From: Copromyces sp. CBS 386.78
Taxonomy: Eukaryota > Ascomycota > Sordariomycetes > Sordariales > Sordariaceae
Assembly (NCBI GenBank): GCA_030685235.1
Contig: MU839127.1
Span: forward strand, 124,001 to 188,000
DNA: 64,000 bases
Direction of reading: 5' to 3'
The notes under the pieces are model-generated. The model searched no databases. It was not told where the DNA came from and saw nothing but the letters and a program-made list of their open reading frames with translations. A program made the position numbers and the translations under genes. Every line of letters begins with the position of its first letter. Position 1 is the stretch's first letter. Shown piece after piece: positions 10,153-22,911 of this stretch.

Positions 10153-13100
10153 ATTTTTTATCCGGCAGAAAAATACAGCTACCGCGGGCAATTTCACCCC
10201 AGTCTTGACAAACTCGATTGCAGCCATCGGCGCCAGGTTTGCCGGTTACATCGAAGCTACTTCTCGACTTGCCCCATCTTTGCAGCGTGCAGACGGTACA
10301 GACGCATTCGAGTCACGATTATCTTCCAATTTGTTTTAGCAAGCCTTCTTTATCTTGGGTTCTATGTTGTCTTTTATACCCGGGGTTCTGGTTTTGGGGT
10401 TCTGGGCTTGGTCTGGTTGCGGTTCTAGGCGCAGCACAAAGAAGGCAAAGGTCCGGGCATATGAGGGGATCCGAGATTTTTTTCAACGAATCAACGCAAA
10501 AGCCCTTGTTTATTCTACATCTTAAAAAAAGCTGTATATACTTTATACCCCTCTTCCACCGCTGTTTTCCAGAACCGGTATATAGGAGCGATTTTGTTTC
10601 GCGCAAATTCAGGCTGAACGAGAGGGATCTGCTACAGAGCTAACAAGGCTTGGGCGGCTTCTTTCTCGTTACACTATCTGCATACACACATCTGCAGTTC
10701 CAGGCTGTTCCGCTATTCTGGTAAGGAAACACGAGAGTTCATGGCATCTGGCATGGCATTTTGTTCCCTTTATTTACGCGGCTTTCTTGGCGGATCTCAT
10801 GATCTTGGGTACATCAGGGCCGAGAGAAGAGCGGTCGCAAAACAATGGCCGTTCTGACTTTTTCTACATTGAATATCTTTCCTAAAATGCTTTTGAAAGT
10901 TGCGTCTTCCCCAGTACGCATACGGATACAGCATTGTTTTCCTGCGTGTTGTTATCTTTAGGCGGCGTCGATTGGGTTTTTATTTGCTTGCCTTCTTTCC
11001 GTTTCGACGCACACCGGAACACGATCTACAACAAGCACGCCTAACCATGCCGAAGCGCGATCAGCGATCAGATGATGTGGCATGATCTAGCGGTAGGGTT
11101 GGAGACGGGGGCAAAGCAATCCTTTTTTTGACAAAGGGCGGAAAAGGTTCCATGTGGGAAATTTGTCGGGCGCGTCAGCAAACGAAACAAACACACATTC
11201 ACAACAACAAACACGATACGGGTCACGGTCATGACGAGGCTTGCAAGGCGTAAAGCCATGGCCTGGTATGGCATGGAATGGCATGGTATGCAAAAGGGCA
11301 TGGCAAAATACAAGGTTTCTATGCCTAGCTACCAAGCCTACGTGGCGGCTGGGGATCAAGGGACTTTGAAGGGAGGTATCACATACGAGTGTGCTAGGTA
11401 CCTATCTACCTCGGTCACTTGTTAGGGGCAATGATGGAAAGTATAAAAGGTTGCAAACCAAAAGATTGGTTAGTATAAAAAGAACAACAGAAACAAAGAA
11501 CTCCTTCGAGGGATGATACCGAGTTGCTTACATTTGCACAATGCGTTCAAGCGTCATCCGCTCATCGCTAGAGATACCTCGTCTTACTACTACTGATACA
11601 GAAACACTCGTAAGTCGGCCTATGACAAACGTCTCCCATGCCATGGAACTTCTACATTGGGAGACAATGATGACGTCCCCGAAACGTTGCTTGCTTGCTT
11701 GCCTGCTTTGCTATCTAGATCTCTTGTCTACGTGTGTGGTGGTAGTGTACAAACATGACCACATGTCCATACTAATCTAGAACGTGGAATTATAGAGAGA
11801 AAAAAGAAAAAAAACAAGGGGTATTGTAGCGAAAGCGATGAAGTCATGTAATCAAAGGGGATGATGGATCGATTGACGTTTGCGATCGTCTCTTCCGTTC
11901 CTTGCTAGTCAGTCAGCCTAGCGTAGTGTACCCGGAGGCCGGGGACCGGGTCCGGGACAAGGGACCGAAGACTTTGAGAGTGAGGACTATGTATGGGGTG
12001 GAAACTGGGGACACGGGGGATTGGAAGACCGGGGAACCGATGGAATGCAAGATTTGAGTTGTTGACACCGGGAAGACCGAGTGAGCGGTAAGTGGAAGTG
12101 GAGCGAGTGGGATGAACAAAAGTTAACAAAGGTTCAAACAAAGGGGGGGTAAAACAAAACAACACATGGCGGTAAGGTATACATAGACAGGGGGATTGTC
12201 TGATCATAATAGGGATTCTCTCATATTCGGCCGAGCATCCTCTATCTAGTGTACATACCCTAGAATGCGGAGGATGTGGGATGTGTCGTTCATTCGGGCC
12301 GTCAAAACAAGAGAGTGGAATCGGCTCGCTTGACCGTCCCGAGGAGCGGTCAGATACAAGATGGGCGGTGGCGGCGCATACCTAGTATCAATCAGTGGGA
12401 CTGACTGGCTGTGATTCGAACCTTGATGAATCTGAGCGGCAGGTGTTGTTATAGTATCGTTATATCAGGTAGGTAGGGATGCTTAATCTTGAAGCCCTTT
12501 GTCAGGTTGTATAATTGTAGCATATCGCCCGTCCACTTGTTCGGTCTTTTTCTTCTTCCATACGCTCGACATTCAATTTTCGTTGTCCCTTGTTGTTTGA
12601 ACTGCTCTGTAGGCTCTGGCTCTGGTACGAGACGCTATTACATAGGTTGTCAGGCTACATTATCACTGAAACCAACACGGTAGATAAAAAATGAACAAGT
12701 ATGTATACCTGCGCCGTATGGAAAAAAGGCAGATAGATCGGATCAGAGGCGACAGTTCGGGAGACCATCTCGAGGATCAGGAAGAAAGACATTGGAGAAG
12801 CCAGGGGGCCTTGTTGAGAGACAACACATCGTTCACTTACTCTACATTGAGTGTGGGTGATTGTACGTATACAACGTTTCGTGAAAATGTGAAAAGTGAG
12901 TGAACAAGGGCAACCTATCTGTGTTCCAAATCTTGGCTAGAGGTCATCGTGGGTGAGTTACCTATTGTGTACACTACATGCCTTTTTTTGAGCAGGCAAG
13001 CCTAAATTACGCATATTTTGACAATAGCGAGAGTAGGTAGAAACATGCGAGAAGTTTAATGGTGTTAAATAGTTATGCTTTCTGCCGTCTGCCAACTCAT

Positions 13101-15100
13101 TAGACTCTGGTCTAGTAGGTACATGTATTCACCACTTCCCCCCACCATTCGGCCCCGGTAATCAACCTAACACTTTCTTTTTCTTGCCCGTTGGATCACT
13201 CCAGTTTAGGGCCAAGTCAGGTCAGGTAGACATGCGTTGTTGTAGGTCGGCTTATGTGCTGTGCGTACCGTACACCACTGCGTGCGTTGTGATCAACGGG
13301 TACACAGCTTTTAAGGTTGGCTGCCGCTTGTACTGTGTTCTACCGACTGTGTAGGCGGATTGGTAGGTACCTGATATTCTATTCGCATGGTGGTTGAAGT
13401 TCGGTGCGTAATAGATACTCGAGGTCTGTCGTCTAATGGTATATCTCAACCTTGAGTCGTGCCTTATCATTCCAATTTTAACCTCTAGTGTCCGGAAAAG
13501 GGCGAGATGAAAGGGTAATTAAAAGCAGTGAATTAGACCGGAGTCAAAAAACTCACAAGCGTACATTGCAAAAGGAAATAAGTAAGGAACTACGTGGTGT
13601 AACAAGAATTCGGGCCAACAAATGAATTGCATTCAGCCTGTCCCACATACCAATTTCACCTTTCCTCATGCCGGCCCCCGTCCTCTTCAAGATCCAAGAC
13701 CCATCCCGTTGTACCCTCCTCCGCTATTTTGCGCTGTCTCGGTACCTCAGCCGCCCTTTGTCACGCTTAAAGCACGAGAAGGATTGAGAAACAATACCAC
13801 GCACCGTGAAACACAACACAGTGCTCTAGTATACACACCAAGTATAGGCGTGCGATGTACCGGAGTACCTCCCATCCTTGATGATGTAACTTTCCCCAGA
13901 CTCGCACAACGGTCGGTTGGTTTCCCGCCAAGCTGCTGCTACCCTGGCGCAAGTTAAATAATGAAGGAGGATACTGTGCTGTATGTCGCCTGGTTGCATG
14001 GCGAGGAGAGATGCGATGAGAAAATGTGAGTGTCGCTTGACAACACAACATTGGAGCCCCTAGGCAAGCTTCCGGGACCCTTATCCGCAAGATTGAAGGG
14101 GAAGGGGGGGTCCAGTAATAATTCTTGCACACTCGCTGTACTTGACACTTTTTAGAATGCTTTCAGGGACTTCTCAGCTAAGGTGGGCAGAATGTTAATG
14201 GCCCTGATGCCGCCGTCCACGTTGCTTGTCGCGAAGCAGCAGATCATTTTTTGATATTTTGTGCCAACCTTACCCACGACGATTTCACGGCGGACATAAA
14301 TTAGCCGATAAGATAGTCGCCGCCCTAACTCCCTCGTTGGATCATATGTGCAACGTGGAACGCCGACGATTACCACCGTACTTTAACCTGTCGAGTATTG
14401 GTTTGTTAGTTGACCTGTCAAGAGACGCCGAGGGATGAGAGGTGAGGCCAGGAAGGCCGTTGTACATTGTACAAGGACACAAGCATGATAAGGCGAGAAG
14501 ATGGATGATGGGTTAGCGGAGCCGAGTGAGGCTCTTGGACTCATTTGCAACCTGACCTCTTGTGTCCGGCAATAAGATACCCCCACCTGCCGAGAACAAA
14601 CAAGGGGTGCAGGTACTCCATCGCAACACACCACCGCAGCCAGTTGCCGATCGAGGGATGACGGGATGTGCGGGAGCAATAAATGGACTGGATGTCTTTG
14701 GCCACCAGTTCGTCTTCGGCTGCTTATAGGCGGGACAGACGGGACGGGAGGAGGGCACCTGGCATAGGGTAAGGCCGACAAACCTCAGCTTGCATATTTG
14801 CTCACAGCCCGATTGCGACTTGCACCGGCCCGGCATCGATAGTGGATGAGAGCCAGTAAACTTGTCCGGTTCGTATGCGTGCACTCGGGATGTCGACCCC
14901 ATTGTCTGACGTGAGAGAGCAGTGACACCGAAGGATCGGGAGCCGGCGCCGGCATCGGGAAGCATTAGCTTTGTGGTGATAGGTGGTGGCTTGGGGGAAT
15001 GGAGACGAACCTGGAAGTTGGCTTATGTACACGTGATGGCGATGGTCAACAAAATGAGGCACACGGGTCAAAAACCAGACATATGGTCATGACCTCGGTG

Positions 15101-15149
15101 AGAAAGGAAAAAGAAAAAGAAAAAGAAGAAAAAAGAAGAAAAAAAACGG
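15101..15149 (+). repeat. Purine-only GAAA-type tract
   Basis: About 49 bases of only A and G, made of GAAA/GAAAAA units. It is a simple polypurine tract without an open frame of interest. Confidence 0.8.
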
Positions 15150-15584
15150 AGCGAAGGAGGCATTTGGTTGGCAGCAGCGTTAATTCCCCCGCCCCCGAAA
15201 GCGGCCCCCTCCTTCGAGTGTGTGCAGACTACGGGTAGGTGCATTATCACCCATCATCACTCCCGTCCATCACCAGCAACCATCCAGCAGTGCTAGACCA
15301 ACAAATTGTGCTGAGGCATCGTAATGAGAAGGAGGGAGTTGAGACACTTGTTTTCGTAATCGACACTCGACCAGCTTGGGGAGATTGAAGGGCCGGAACA
15401 ATGAAAACTCGGAATCCAAGGAGAGTCAGGAGAGACGGAGAGTCAACCGTGGATGGAGCCAACGCACCTTCTTTCCATACTCGAAGCCATATCGCGAGTT
15501 ACCACAATGTAAAGGTAGGAACGACTCCGGAATTTTCTCCGCGTCTCAGGGAACAACTGATAACGAAGTGTGCTATGACGTATT

Positions 15585-15618
15585 AGGGCAGCGCAGGGCA
15601 GCGCAGGGCAGCGCAGGG
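15585..15618 (+). repeat. 10-bp tandem repeat, unit GCGCAGGGCA, about 3.4 copies
   Basis: Two complete exact units (15591-15610) are flanked by partial units at both ends (AGGGCA at 15585-15590, GCGCAGGG at 15611-15618). It is G/C-rich in a noncoding stretch and may vary in copy number among strains. Confidence 0.85.
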
Positions 15619-18408
15619 CCGCCCAACAATACTTAGCACCAGTAAGGAAATGCACTTCCATTTTCTCAGTCCCTGGCTCCTACGATGCCACCTACTTTTC
15701 ACTTGCACATGGCGAGTCGGTCCCCGAACTGGTTTCATGCAACCTGGCTGCAACCTGCTGCGGCCGTCAACCCTCTTCGTTTCCTCAAATCCTTCTAGAT
15801 TCATGCGGAAGAAGCAAGATAGCCGTGGCTGTCCATTCTGTGTCTTTGCCCAATCGGCCGACCTGAACACTCCATGAGCCTCCGTTGTCCACACCAAGAA
15901 ACATTATCGCTTAGGTGTATGACCGAGACATTCACGACTCAGGGGCAGTCGCTCCGGACAAGAGGTAAGGGGGAGGTTTTACCTTCCACCTTTTACCAAT
16001 GATTCAACGCGCACACCGCGTACAAACCGAGACTGACAGACCTTAGGGGTCCTTTTGACCGACGATGGATGCGAGCGCTATGCTACACCGCTTCGCTGTC
16101 ATCGACGACGTGCCTGGCATTTGTCTGTGTCTGCCATGCACCCAAATAATCCGATCATCCCACATTTTGTCGCTTCGGAACATCTCGTTGTTCTATTGGG
16201 TCGCAATCGTTGAAGCTCTTATACAAAAGCGTTGTTGATGAAAGAGTCGGCCACGAAGCTGGGCGGGCACTCTCTGGTCGATCAAGGACAAAATCAACAA
16301 AAAGCACGATCGAGTCCGGATCCAGATCGACTGACTCAAATATACGGCCCCAACCAACCGGTGTCAACAAGAAACATGGCAGAAGCTCTGTCATGTCTCA
16401 CCAGCCAGTGTTGACAGGACCCTGCTTGCTGATCTCTTCGAGCCATCAACCTTGCAATCCCCCAACGGAAATGCAGTCTTCACCATGGCCATCTTCAATA
16501 CTCCCTTCTTGGGCCTCTGCGATTGGACATGCCGGCAAAAAGGGCGGCTCTTGATTGCCAGGGGGGCCATGTGCTCGGCTCGATCCGGTCGTCTCACACT
16601 CCTTTTCCGTGGCTTTTCCGTATTCGACACCGATGCTCTTCGGTCTCCTCCTAGCGCTCGCCATGTGGGTGAATCTACCGAAAGCAATATTGGTCAAGTC
16701 TGGCCTATACTCCGATCGCACGTGGGGCTTGCGGGTAGGTCCATCCAGATCTGTTAAGCCACGTATCAACTCATATTGGGTGCGCTGCTCCATGGTGTGC
16801 TCAAGGGGTAAGGATTCCCAGCGAGGCCGAAAACTTCCCCGGCGGCTTTCGGTTACACATAGATCGACAACCGAAAAGTAAGGTTTGGTATCTGTTCTCA
16901 TAATCGCAGGGAACGGAGTGGGCTTCGGACTTAGTTTCCTATGGTTCGTTTTGCCTCATGCCTAACATCGGATCGAGACACCCAATCTATCACTCCGAGC
17001 CTTCGGCTCAGGAGAATCCTTACGAAGCTTCGCACTCAATATGCATATCACAGCCAATGTTCCTCCGATTTCCCAACAAAGCGCTAAGGGTATCGGCCTG
17101 TTCCAAGACAGATGGCGGCTCGGCCACATTTGTGAGCCCTGTTCTTCGTCCAACAAAGCAGAGCTATGCTGCATCCCGTAAGGAACTTGCATCACCATGA
17201 GAACCTAGAATGCCATGTTCTCTGTGCGTTAAGATGAGATCGTCCCCGCGCTAACTTTTCCTTGGATCTCGGTTTTCTAGATGAAAGACAACGGAGCTTA
17301 GAAGAGCTATTCGCCGGGAACGGAGTGGAAGGTCTGAAAGGACCCTGAACACAGGATCTCATCTCGCATACCTAATACGGACCATCGCTCCAATGGCATT
17401 GCCAAGATGGGGAGCTGAGAGCTCCATCGTCTCCCGGGCGAGACGCCACGTCTCAACTTCAACCTCCCCATCACATTGTCAGCTCTGTCCGAGATATACA
17501 GCGCCTGCCACCTTGGCATGATGGAGTCCAACTACCGGCCGAAGGCGGGAAAGGTAGACTAAGACTGACGGCCAGTTACCTCATCTGACCCGTCTTTTTG
17601 GGGGGCCATTCCAAAGATATCCGAATCCTGGCACCCACGAGGCACGATCGATTAATGAACTGGTTGCTCCTTTGGCGGTGGCTGCCGCGTGTTATCGTTA
17701 CCCAAGCCATATCCGTCTCTGCCTCTCTGCATCTGGAAGCATTCTCCAGCAGCTGAGAGCGTCATGTCAACTCTACAGCGCCATAATTCTCGTGGTCCTT
17801 GCCATGTGCGCCGTCCACAGCGGGGGTAACCAACTGGTTTCTATTCAGGCTTGCTTCTTCCTGCAGGATACTGCTGACTTCTCTCCATATTGTCTCAGGG
17901 TCCTTCTTACTCACGGGACTGTCATGCATGCATGCAGGCTTCCACAGTGCGCCTAATCCTGTGCCTGGATGGAGAGGTACCAACAATGGGTGGCATGGCA
18001 GGTATTTAGAAAGTATGAGAGAGTAAGTGGGACTGTACTGGGCTGGGAGGAAAGAAGAGATCGGAAAGGAGCAAATACCGTACGGTGCTGATACCAAAAC
18101 CAACGGTAATATTACCAGGATCTTCATGCGAGCCTGCGTCTCATGCTAACTTTGTTCTAACCTGTCCGAGTCACTAGTCATTTTCTCACCATGAAATCGT
18201 GAGTCGAATTTGCTGAGTTCACGATTATAACTTTGACAAAGTGAGCTTCAGTCTCAGTTGACTAGTAGGCAAAAAAAACTAAATCCCACAGTCCAACCCA
18301 GGGGGTTGTAGGTATCTAACCAGAGCACAAGATGTTGCGGGAACGGGGAAGAACAACCACAAAAAAGCAACAATAAAACATCATGAAAGAATTCATCAAG
18401 TCATAATA

Positions 18409-20990
18409 TCAAGCATAAGCTCTCCCCTCCGTTACGATCCCCGCCCTCCCGGCAAAAGTGAACCCACAATGTCCAATCCCCACTGCCGCCGCCGTCGCTT
18501 CTTCATTGTGGCCTGCTCCTTCCTCTACCACTCCCCACACCAACGGCTTCTTCCAGATCTCCTTAGTATCAGCGCCAGCAGCATTAGGCACGCCACTAAA
18601 CACAACACTCCTCCGTCTTCCCTTCCCCTTCTCGCCATTAGGGACAAAGTGACACCGAGCGCTGATAACCGCACTACAACTTCCTCCCGGCAATGCCATT
18701 GGGTTTCCAAGTAGTACCATGTTCTCGATGGGTGGTGCCTCGGTGACTCCAGATGCTGGAGTGAGTTTCACACTAGGAGTAGTCGTAGTTGGTGCTGTTA
18801 AAGACTGGGGAGTAGTAGACCTCCTAAACCCCAGCACCACGGTGAATACGAAAAGCAGAACCAAAAGGGCGAGGAGAGTTGTGAGGCCGACGCCGCTTGT
18901 GAAGAGGGCTGTTTTCGCTGCCTCTGCTCCTTCCCCTGTTACGTCTTCTGATGAGGCCGCAACGTCTAAGACACCAAAACTGTGACTCATGACAAACCCC
19001 ATGGCCGAAAAGACAGCTAGCAAAAACCAGGAAACCGGTCGGGGGAGGGTAAGGTACAGCGAGGTGGTTTGCGAGCTGTCGGGGTCGATGTCGAGGGCTG
19101 AGGAGGAGACGCGAAGCGGTTGCGGTTGCAGTTTCGCCGCGTTGGGGCCGTGGACGTGGTGGCGGCTGGAATAGAAAAGCGAGGATTCGTGAGAGAGAAA
19201 GTAGGTTGTTAAGAGGGGGTTGAGAGCAAGGTAAAGCGCTGAGAGGAGGAGGTGGGGGAGGGAGGAGATAATTGTAGCTGCCCAGGCCGGAACCGTTATT
19301 TGTGTTGCTGTAGGTTCCAGGTTAAGGGTGATGAGCGGCTCCTTCTCCGCTAGAGAGTCTTGGGAGGAGAAGGTTAAGTGGTTGTTTCCAAACGGCGAAA
19401 GACCCTTTCCATCATGCTTGATGGAAAACGCCAAGCAGGCAGCTGTAGCTCCCGCGCAGATAGCCCATACTAATCCCGTGATGATCCAGCGTGGCAGAGA
19501 GGGGGCCTGGAACCAGTAGTGGCGTTTAGGCACCCAGTGTTTCGGTTGGCTCGCGCCGGAGGCCCAGTTCCCTTGCTTGACGTCGTTTTTGAGGAGGAGG
19601 CAGGCGCCGCGGGTGATGGGGTCGGGATCGTTGAGGAAGGAGGTGATGGCGTCTCCTAGAGTGATGAGCGGGGTGAAGGATGGTCCTCGCTTAAAGAATA
19701 CGAGGACGGAGGTGAGGGTGAGGACGGTGAAGAGGTTGAGTAGAACGGTGATGCCGAGGAGGGAGCCGTAGACGTTGAGTTGGAAGGTTGGCTGGGGAGT
19801 GTCGGCGGTGATGGTTCGGGTTAATGGGGCGGGGCCGGACGTGAAGATTATGGAATTAGAACTGGGGCTGTGGTTAGCATTGCAAAGAGAAGCTAACGTG
19901 CTCGGAAAGAAAAGTGCACTCACATTACTTGCGTAAGGATGGCCGTTAAAAGGACGACAATGGCCAAGAGACTCCTGTTCTTTGCGACATATCCCAGGTT
20001 TCGAAACGACGGTATCCCGATATCCAACCATTTCTTCCTCTTGTGCGCCGCCGTAACCTCCTCCCTCGTAGGACTGCTCAGTATCTGGAACGTATAGTTT
20101 GCCCCCGCCAACAAGATGACCCCAAGAATGTTGATGACAGCGTGTACCCCCCAATCGATCGCCTCAATCGTCGAGCATGAGCCGTCATAGATGACGATCC
20201 TCCCCTTGAAGACATCTTTCCCCTTCCATGCCGCCAGGATCACGAAGCAAATAATCCCTACCAGCAAAATCACTCCTGCCAAGAAAGCGTTCAATCCGAC
20301 GCCTGCCCTCCACCCTGCAGTCCACCTCTTCCACCTCCTGCTTCCACTTCCTCCCGTCATCGCACCACTCCACCTCTTCCACCGCGACCCTGTCCCGGGT
20401 AGTATATACCTCCTCTCGTCGTCTCCGCCCGCCACTCCTCCGTCCTCCCCCCAGAATCCCAACCGTTCGGTACTTGTCTCCGATAGCACATCCTCCAGAA
20501 TACCAGCCCTCGACTCATGCGGCTGATGCTGATGCGTCATATCCACCGCTCTCTCACCCAGCTTGCCCCCATTCCTCTTCCTCCTCGCCACCATCTCCGG
20601 TGTCTCGCCGCGCAGATAGTTGATGACATAATCAGGAATCAGGTCCTGGTTGACCGACTCCACGTCTTCTTCCCGTATCCGTCTCGGATCCCATGTCGCT
20701 CGGCGGGCAAAAGGGGGACGCTCTGGTCCGCTGCCGCCGCCGCCGCCGCCTCCACCAGCAGATGAGACGGTCCCCGTACGTGTTGTCCTGGTCGCTTTCG
20801 TGGCTCTCGTGGGTGGTCGGCCGGAAAGACCGGTGAAGGAGAATAAGCTGCTGGCATCGGTGGCTATGGATTGGAAGGGCCATCGGATTAGGGAGCGGCG
20901 GCGGCGGCGTTCTTGGATGAAGGAGCGCTGGTTTCGGACGACTTGGGAGGAGGAATTTGAGGGGGCGGTTCCCTCCATTATACTCTCCAT
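18409..20990 (-). CDS. Multi-pass membrane protein, DUF6536 family
   Basis: Two exons on the minus strand, 20990-19924 and 19867-18409, are joined across a 56-nt intron (GTGAGT donor, GCTAAC branch, CACAG acceptor), giving 841 aa. I chose the ATG at 20990 (MESIMEG...) because upstream in-frame sequence looks like leader. The N-terminal 200 residues are Arg/Ser-rich and cytosolic-looking. About eight hydrophobic segments follow, beginning with LNAFLAGVILLVGIICFVIL. The block AAHKRKKWLDIGIPSFRNL and the later ITLGDAITSFLNDPDPITRG are the features I associate with the fungal DUF6536 proteins. Their function is unknown. The C-terminus ends in VTEGRAYA, compatible with the family's usual ending. 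No catalytic motif is visible. Confidence 0.85.
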
Positions 20991-22365
20991 CTTTTTGGAG
21001 GATGTGTTGTTGGCTGCTTTGTAGCAGCACCAAGTAATGAATGTAAGAGGCCTAACACCGAGGCTCAATGAACGAGTGAAAAGATGATCACTATCGATGA
21101 AGGTGATGCGATGAAGATCCTCGAGAGGGAAGAGTGACACGGTATGACACTGGTCATAAGGCGCGGCGCGTGGATCGTTGGTTGGTTTGCTGGGAGGATG
21201 ATCCCTGAAACGAGGAGAACGGAAGCTCTAGCCGCCATGATAGGCAACAAGGATAAAGAGAGGGAAAAGGGTGTGGGAAGGGTCAGTGGTAGGTATGAGT
21301 CTTGTATCAGACCTTGACTGGGTGTCGTCGAAATGCACCACGGTAAGGGAGGCATAGACGGTAGGATCGCTTCTCGCACGATGGTAGGTCAAGCACACAG
21401 AGTGACGAGAGAGAGAGCGTCTTGGCTGAGTGAGAGTCGCCATGCTGGCGATGTCTTGTTGGACGGTCAAGGCTGCGGTTGCCAGGATGACTCTATAATA
21501 GGACCTCTTTTATGCTTCTGCAGCGCCGGGTCTGGGTTCTGGCGCGGCCAATCGGCCATGCTCAATGTGAGCTTTCGGCGGTCGTTTCATAGTACAAACG
21601 GGGCGAATGATGAAGAAAGGGCTGGCTTATCACAGGCTTCGTTGGCCATGATGTCAGTCTCATCCTTCGTGATCATTGTGGTGGCTTCATCATCATCACT
21701 CCGCCATGTCGACCTTTCGACCGAGCTGTGGAAGATGACTGAACAGTTCTGTCTTTCCTCTGGTCCATGTCGTTCTGAAGACAATCCAGAAACGGATTGC
21801 TCTTAGAGGCGGAACCATGGCGCAGGCCATTTCCAATTCAAGACGAGTCATGTTGTTGTCTGGTGTGATGGCTTGTTGGGATGTTGTAGGGGTGGTCAAG
21901 TTTATGCGGCGCGGGGAAGTCGATAGAGGATGGGATTGACGTTCGGGTAATATCAGCAAGGAGCTCCAGTCGCGTTTCAGAACCGCGAGGCCCGATGCAA
22001 CCTTATTCTTCAAGTTGCTGTCCCTGTCATCTAAATCTTCCCTGTCGAAACATGTTAGCTATGTTTCCATATGAACAAGGATAGCAATCGATACGTGTGA
22101 GTAGCTTGGTGGTGCTGGGCAGAAGAACATGACGGAAAACAAACAGTTTGTGTGGTCAAGAAAAGTTGGTGGAAGTCATGTTGCAGGTGAGCTAGATCTT
22201 ATCGATAAGACGAACAGCTGCTCTAACACAATCGAACTCAAAAGTAAAAAATATCTTGCTGAATGTCACAAAGGCTTGTTTGATGCTGAAAGTAGAAGAA
22301 GGGGCTAAAACAAAAACAAGAAACAAAGGGAAAGAAACGAGAAAGTCAAAAAGTGGAAAAAGAAG
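20991..22365. other. Intergenic: DUF6536 promoter and leader
   Basis: This 1.4-kb stretch lies upstream of the DUF6536 gene and ends at the tRNA. A frame runs in phase upstream of the chosen DUF6536 start to 21140, but its residues look noncoding. I see no gene or repeat here. Confidence 0.6.
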
Positions 22366-22461
22366 TGCCCAATAACAGGATTGAACTGTTGACCTTCGCA
22401 TTGACTTGATATCAGAAATCTGATATTAGTACGACGCTCTAACCAGCTGAGCTAATCGGGC
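22366..22461 (-). tRNA. tRNA-Ile (anticodon AAU) with a 22-nt intron
   Basis: On the minus strand the acceptor arms GCCCGAT and ATTGGGC pair (one G-U), the D arm reads AGCTCAGCTGGTTAGAGC, the anticodon stem is TCGTA/TGCGA, and the T arm reads AACAG-TTCAATC-CTGTT. The anticodon loop CTAATA carries AAT (Ile). It is interrupted after position 37 by 22 nt (TCAGATTTCTGATATCAAGT, then CA), the normal site of nuclear tRNA introns. Mature length without CCA is 74 nt. The discriminator is A, and a short T-run follows in the transcript direction, suiting pol III termination. Confidence 0.95.
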
Positions 22462-22911
22462 TGTAGTAGTTAAAAGTTATCGGCTTTACATTCATCTATA
22501 ACGGTGAGTACAATTCCAGCAACCCTCAGAAGTGTGGTCCTCCTTGTCGTATGCCAGCTGAATCTGTAGAACGAAGTGGCAGTCAAACAGTATGGGACAT
22601 CGGCAGCTTTGATACTCATGCAGACGCAGCGTGAAATGCAATGGTTTTCTAATCATGCTTTCCATTTCATGAATGATGATCCAATAAAAGAATACCAGAC
22701 AAAGATCGTGCGTAAGCGTATCCAAGGCAATGCAGTCTAACGATGATGATGCAAAAGAACACAAACGTCCACCCTCCCCTCGCATTCCAGCTCCTTGCCT
22801 AGGCTTTTAGCATGCTACCGCTTTCCACCATGACTCCTATTATTCCAACTGGGAATTTTGCCTCCCCGATCACGTCGTAAAACACAAGAAAGCCCCAGAG
22901 TATAGTCCACC
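22462..22911. other. Intergenic between tRNA-Ile and the gcs-1 3' end
   Basis: About 450 bp that should contain the gcs-1 3' UTR and the upstream flank of the tRNA. No other feature is seen. Confidence 0.6.

Larger units (their letters stand above)
10153..18408. other. Gene-poor region between sub-1 and the DUF6536 gene
   Basis: About 8.2 kb without a recognisable gene. It must include the 3' ends of the convergent sub-1 and DUF6536 transcripts. Seen here: ATGGC-rich repeats near 11260-11310, a CTTG run near 11690, an A/G-only tract at 15101-15149, a 10-bp tandem repeat at 15585-15618, and several TAGGTACC palindromes. The longest ATG-started frames (about 150 codons at 14513-14965 and 16446-16901, both minus) show no domain and are overlapped by frames on the other strand, so I do not call them. 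A 121-codon minus frame at 17762-18127 begins like a signal peptide and is treated as a finding. Confidence 0.65.

Noticed and set aside
12411..12425. B-box-like GGTTCGAATCA on the minus strand (possible tRNA)
   Set aside because: No matching acceptor, D-arm or anticodon stem could be formed from the surrounding 90 bases.
16446..16901. 151-codon ATG frame on the minus strand
   Set aside because: No domain, overlapped by equally long frames on the plus strand, and no plausible splice structure.
18171..18264. 8-bp inverted repeats ACTAGTCA/TGACTAGT and AATCGTGA/TCACGATT near the DUF6536 3' end
   Set aside because: Short arms and no target-site duplication; they could easily arise by chance.
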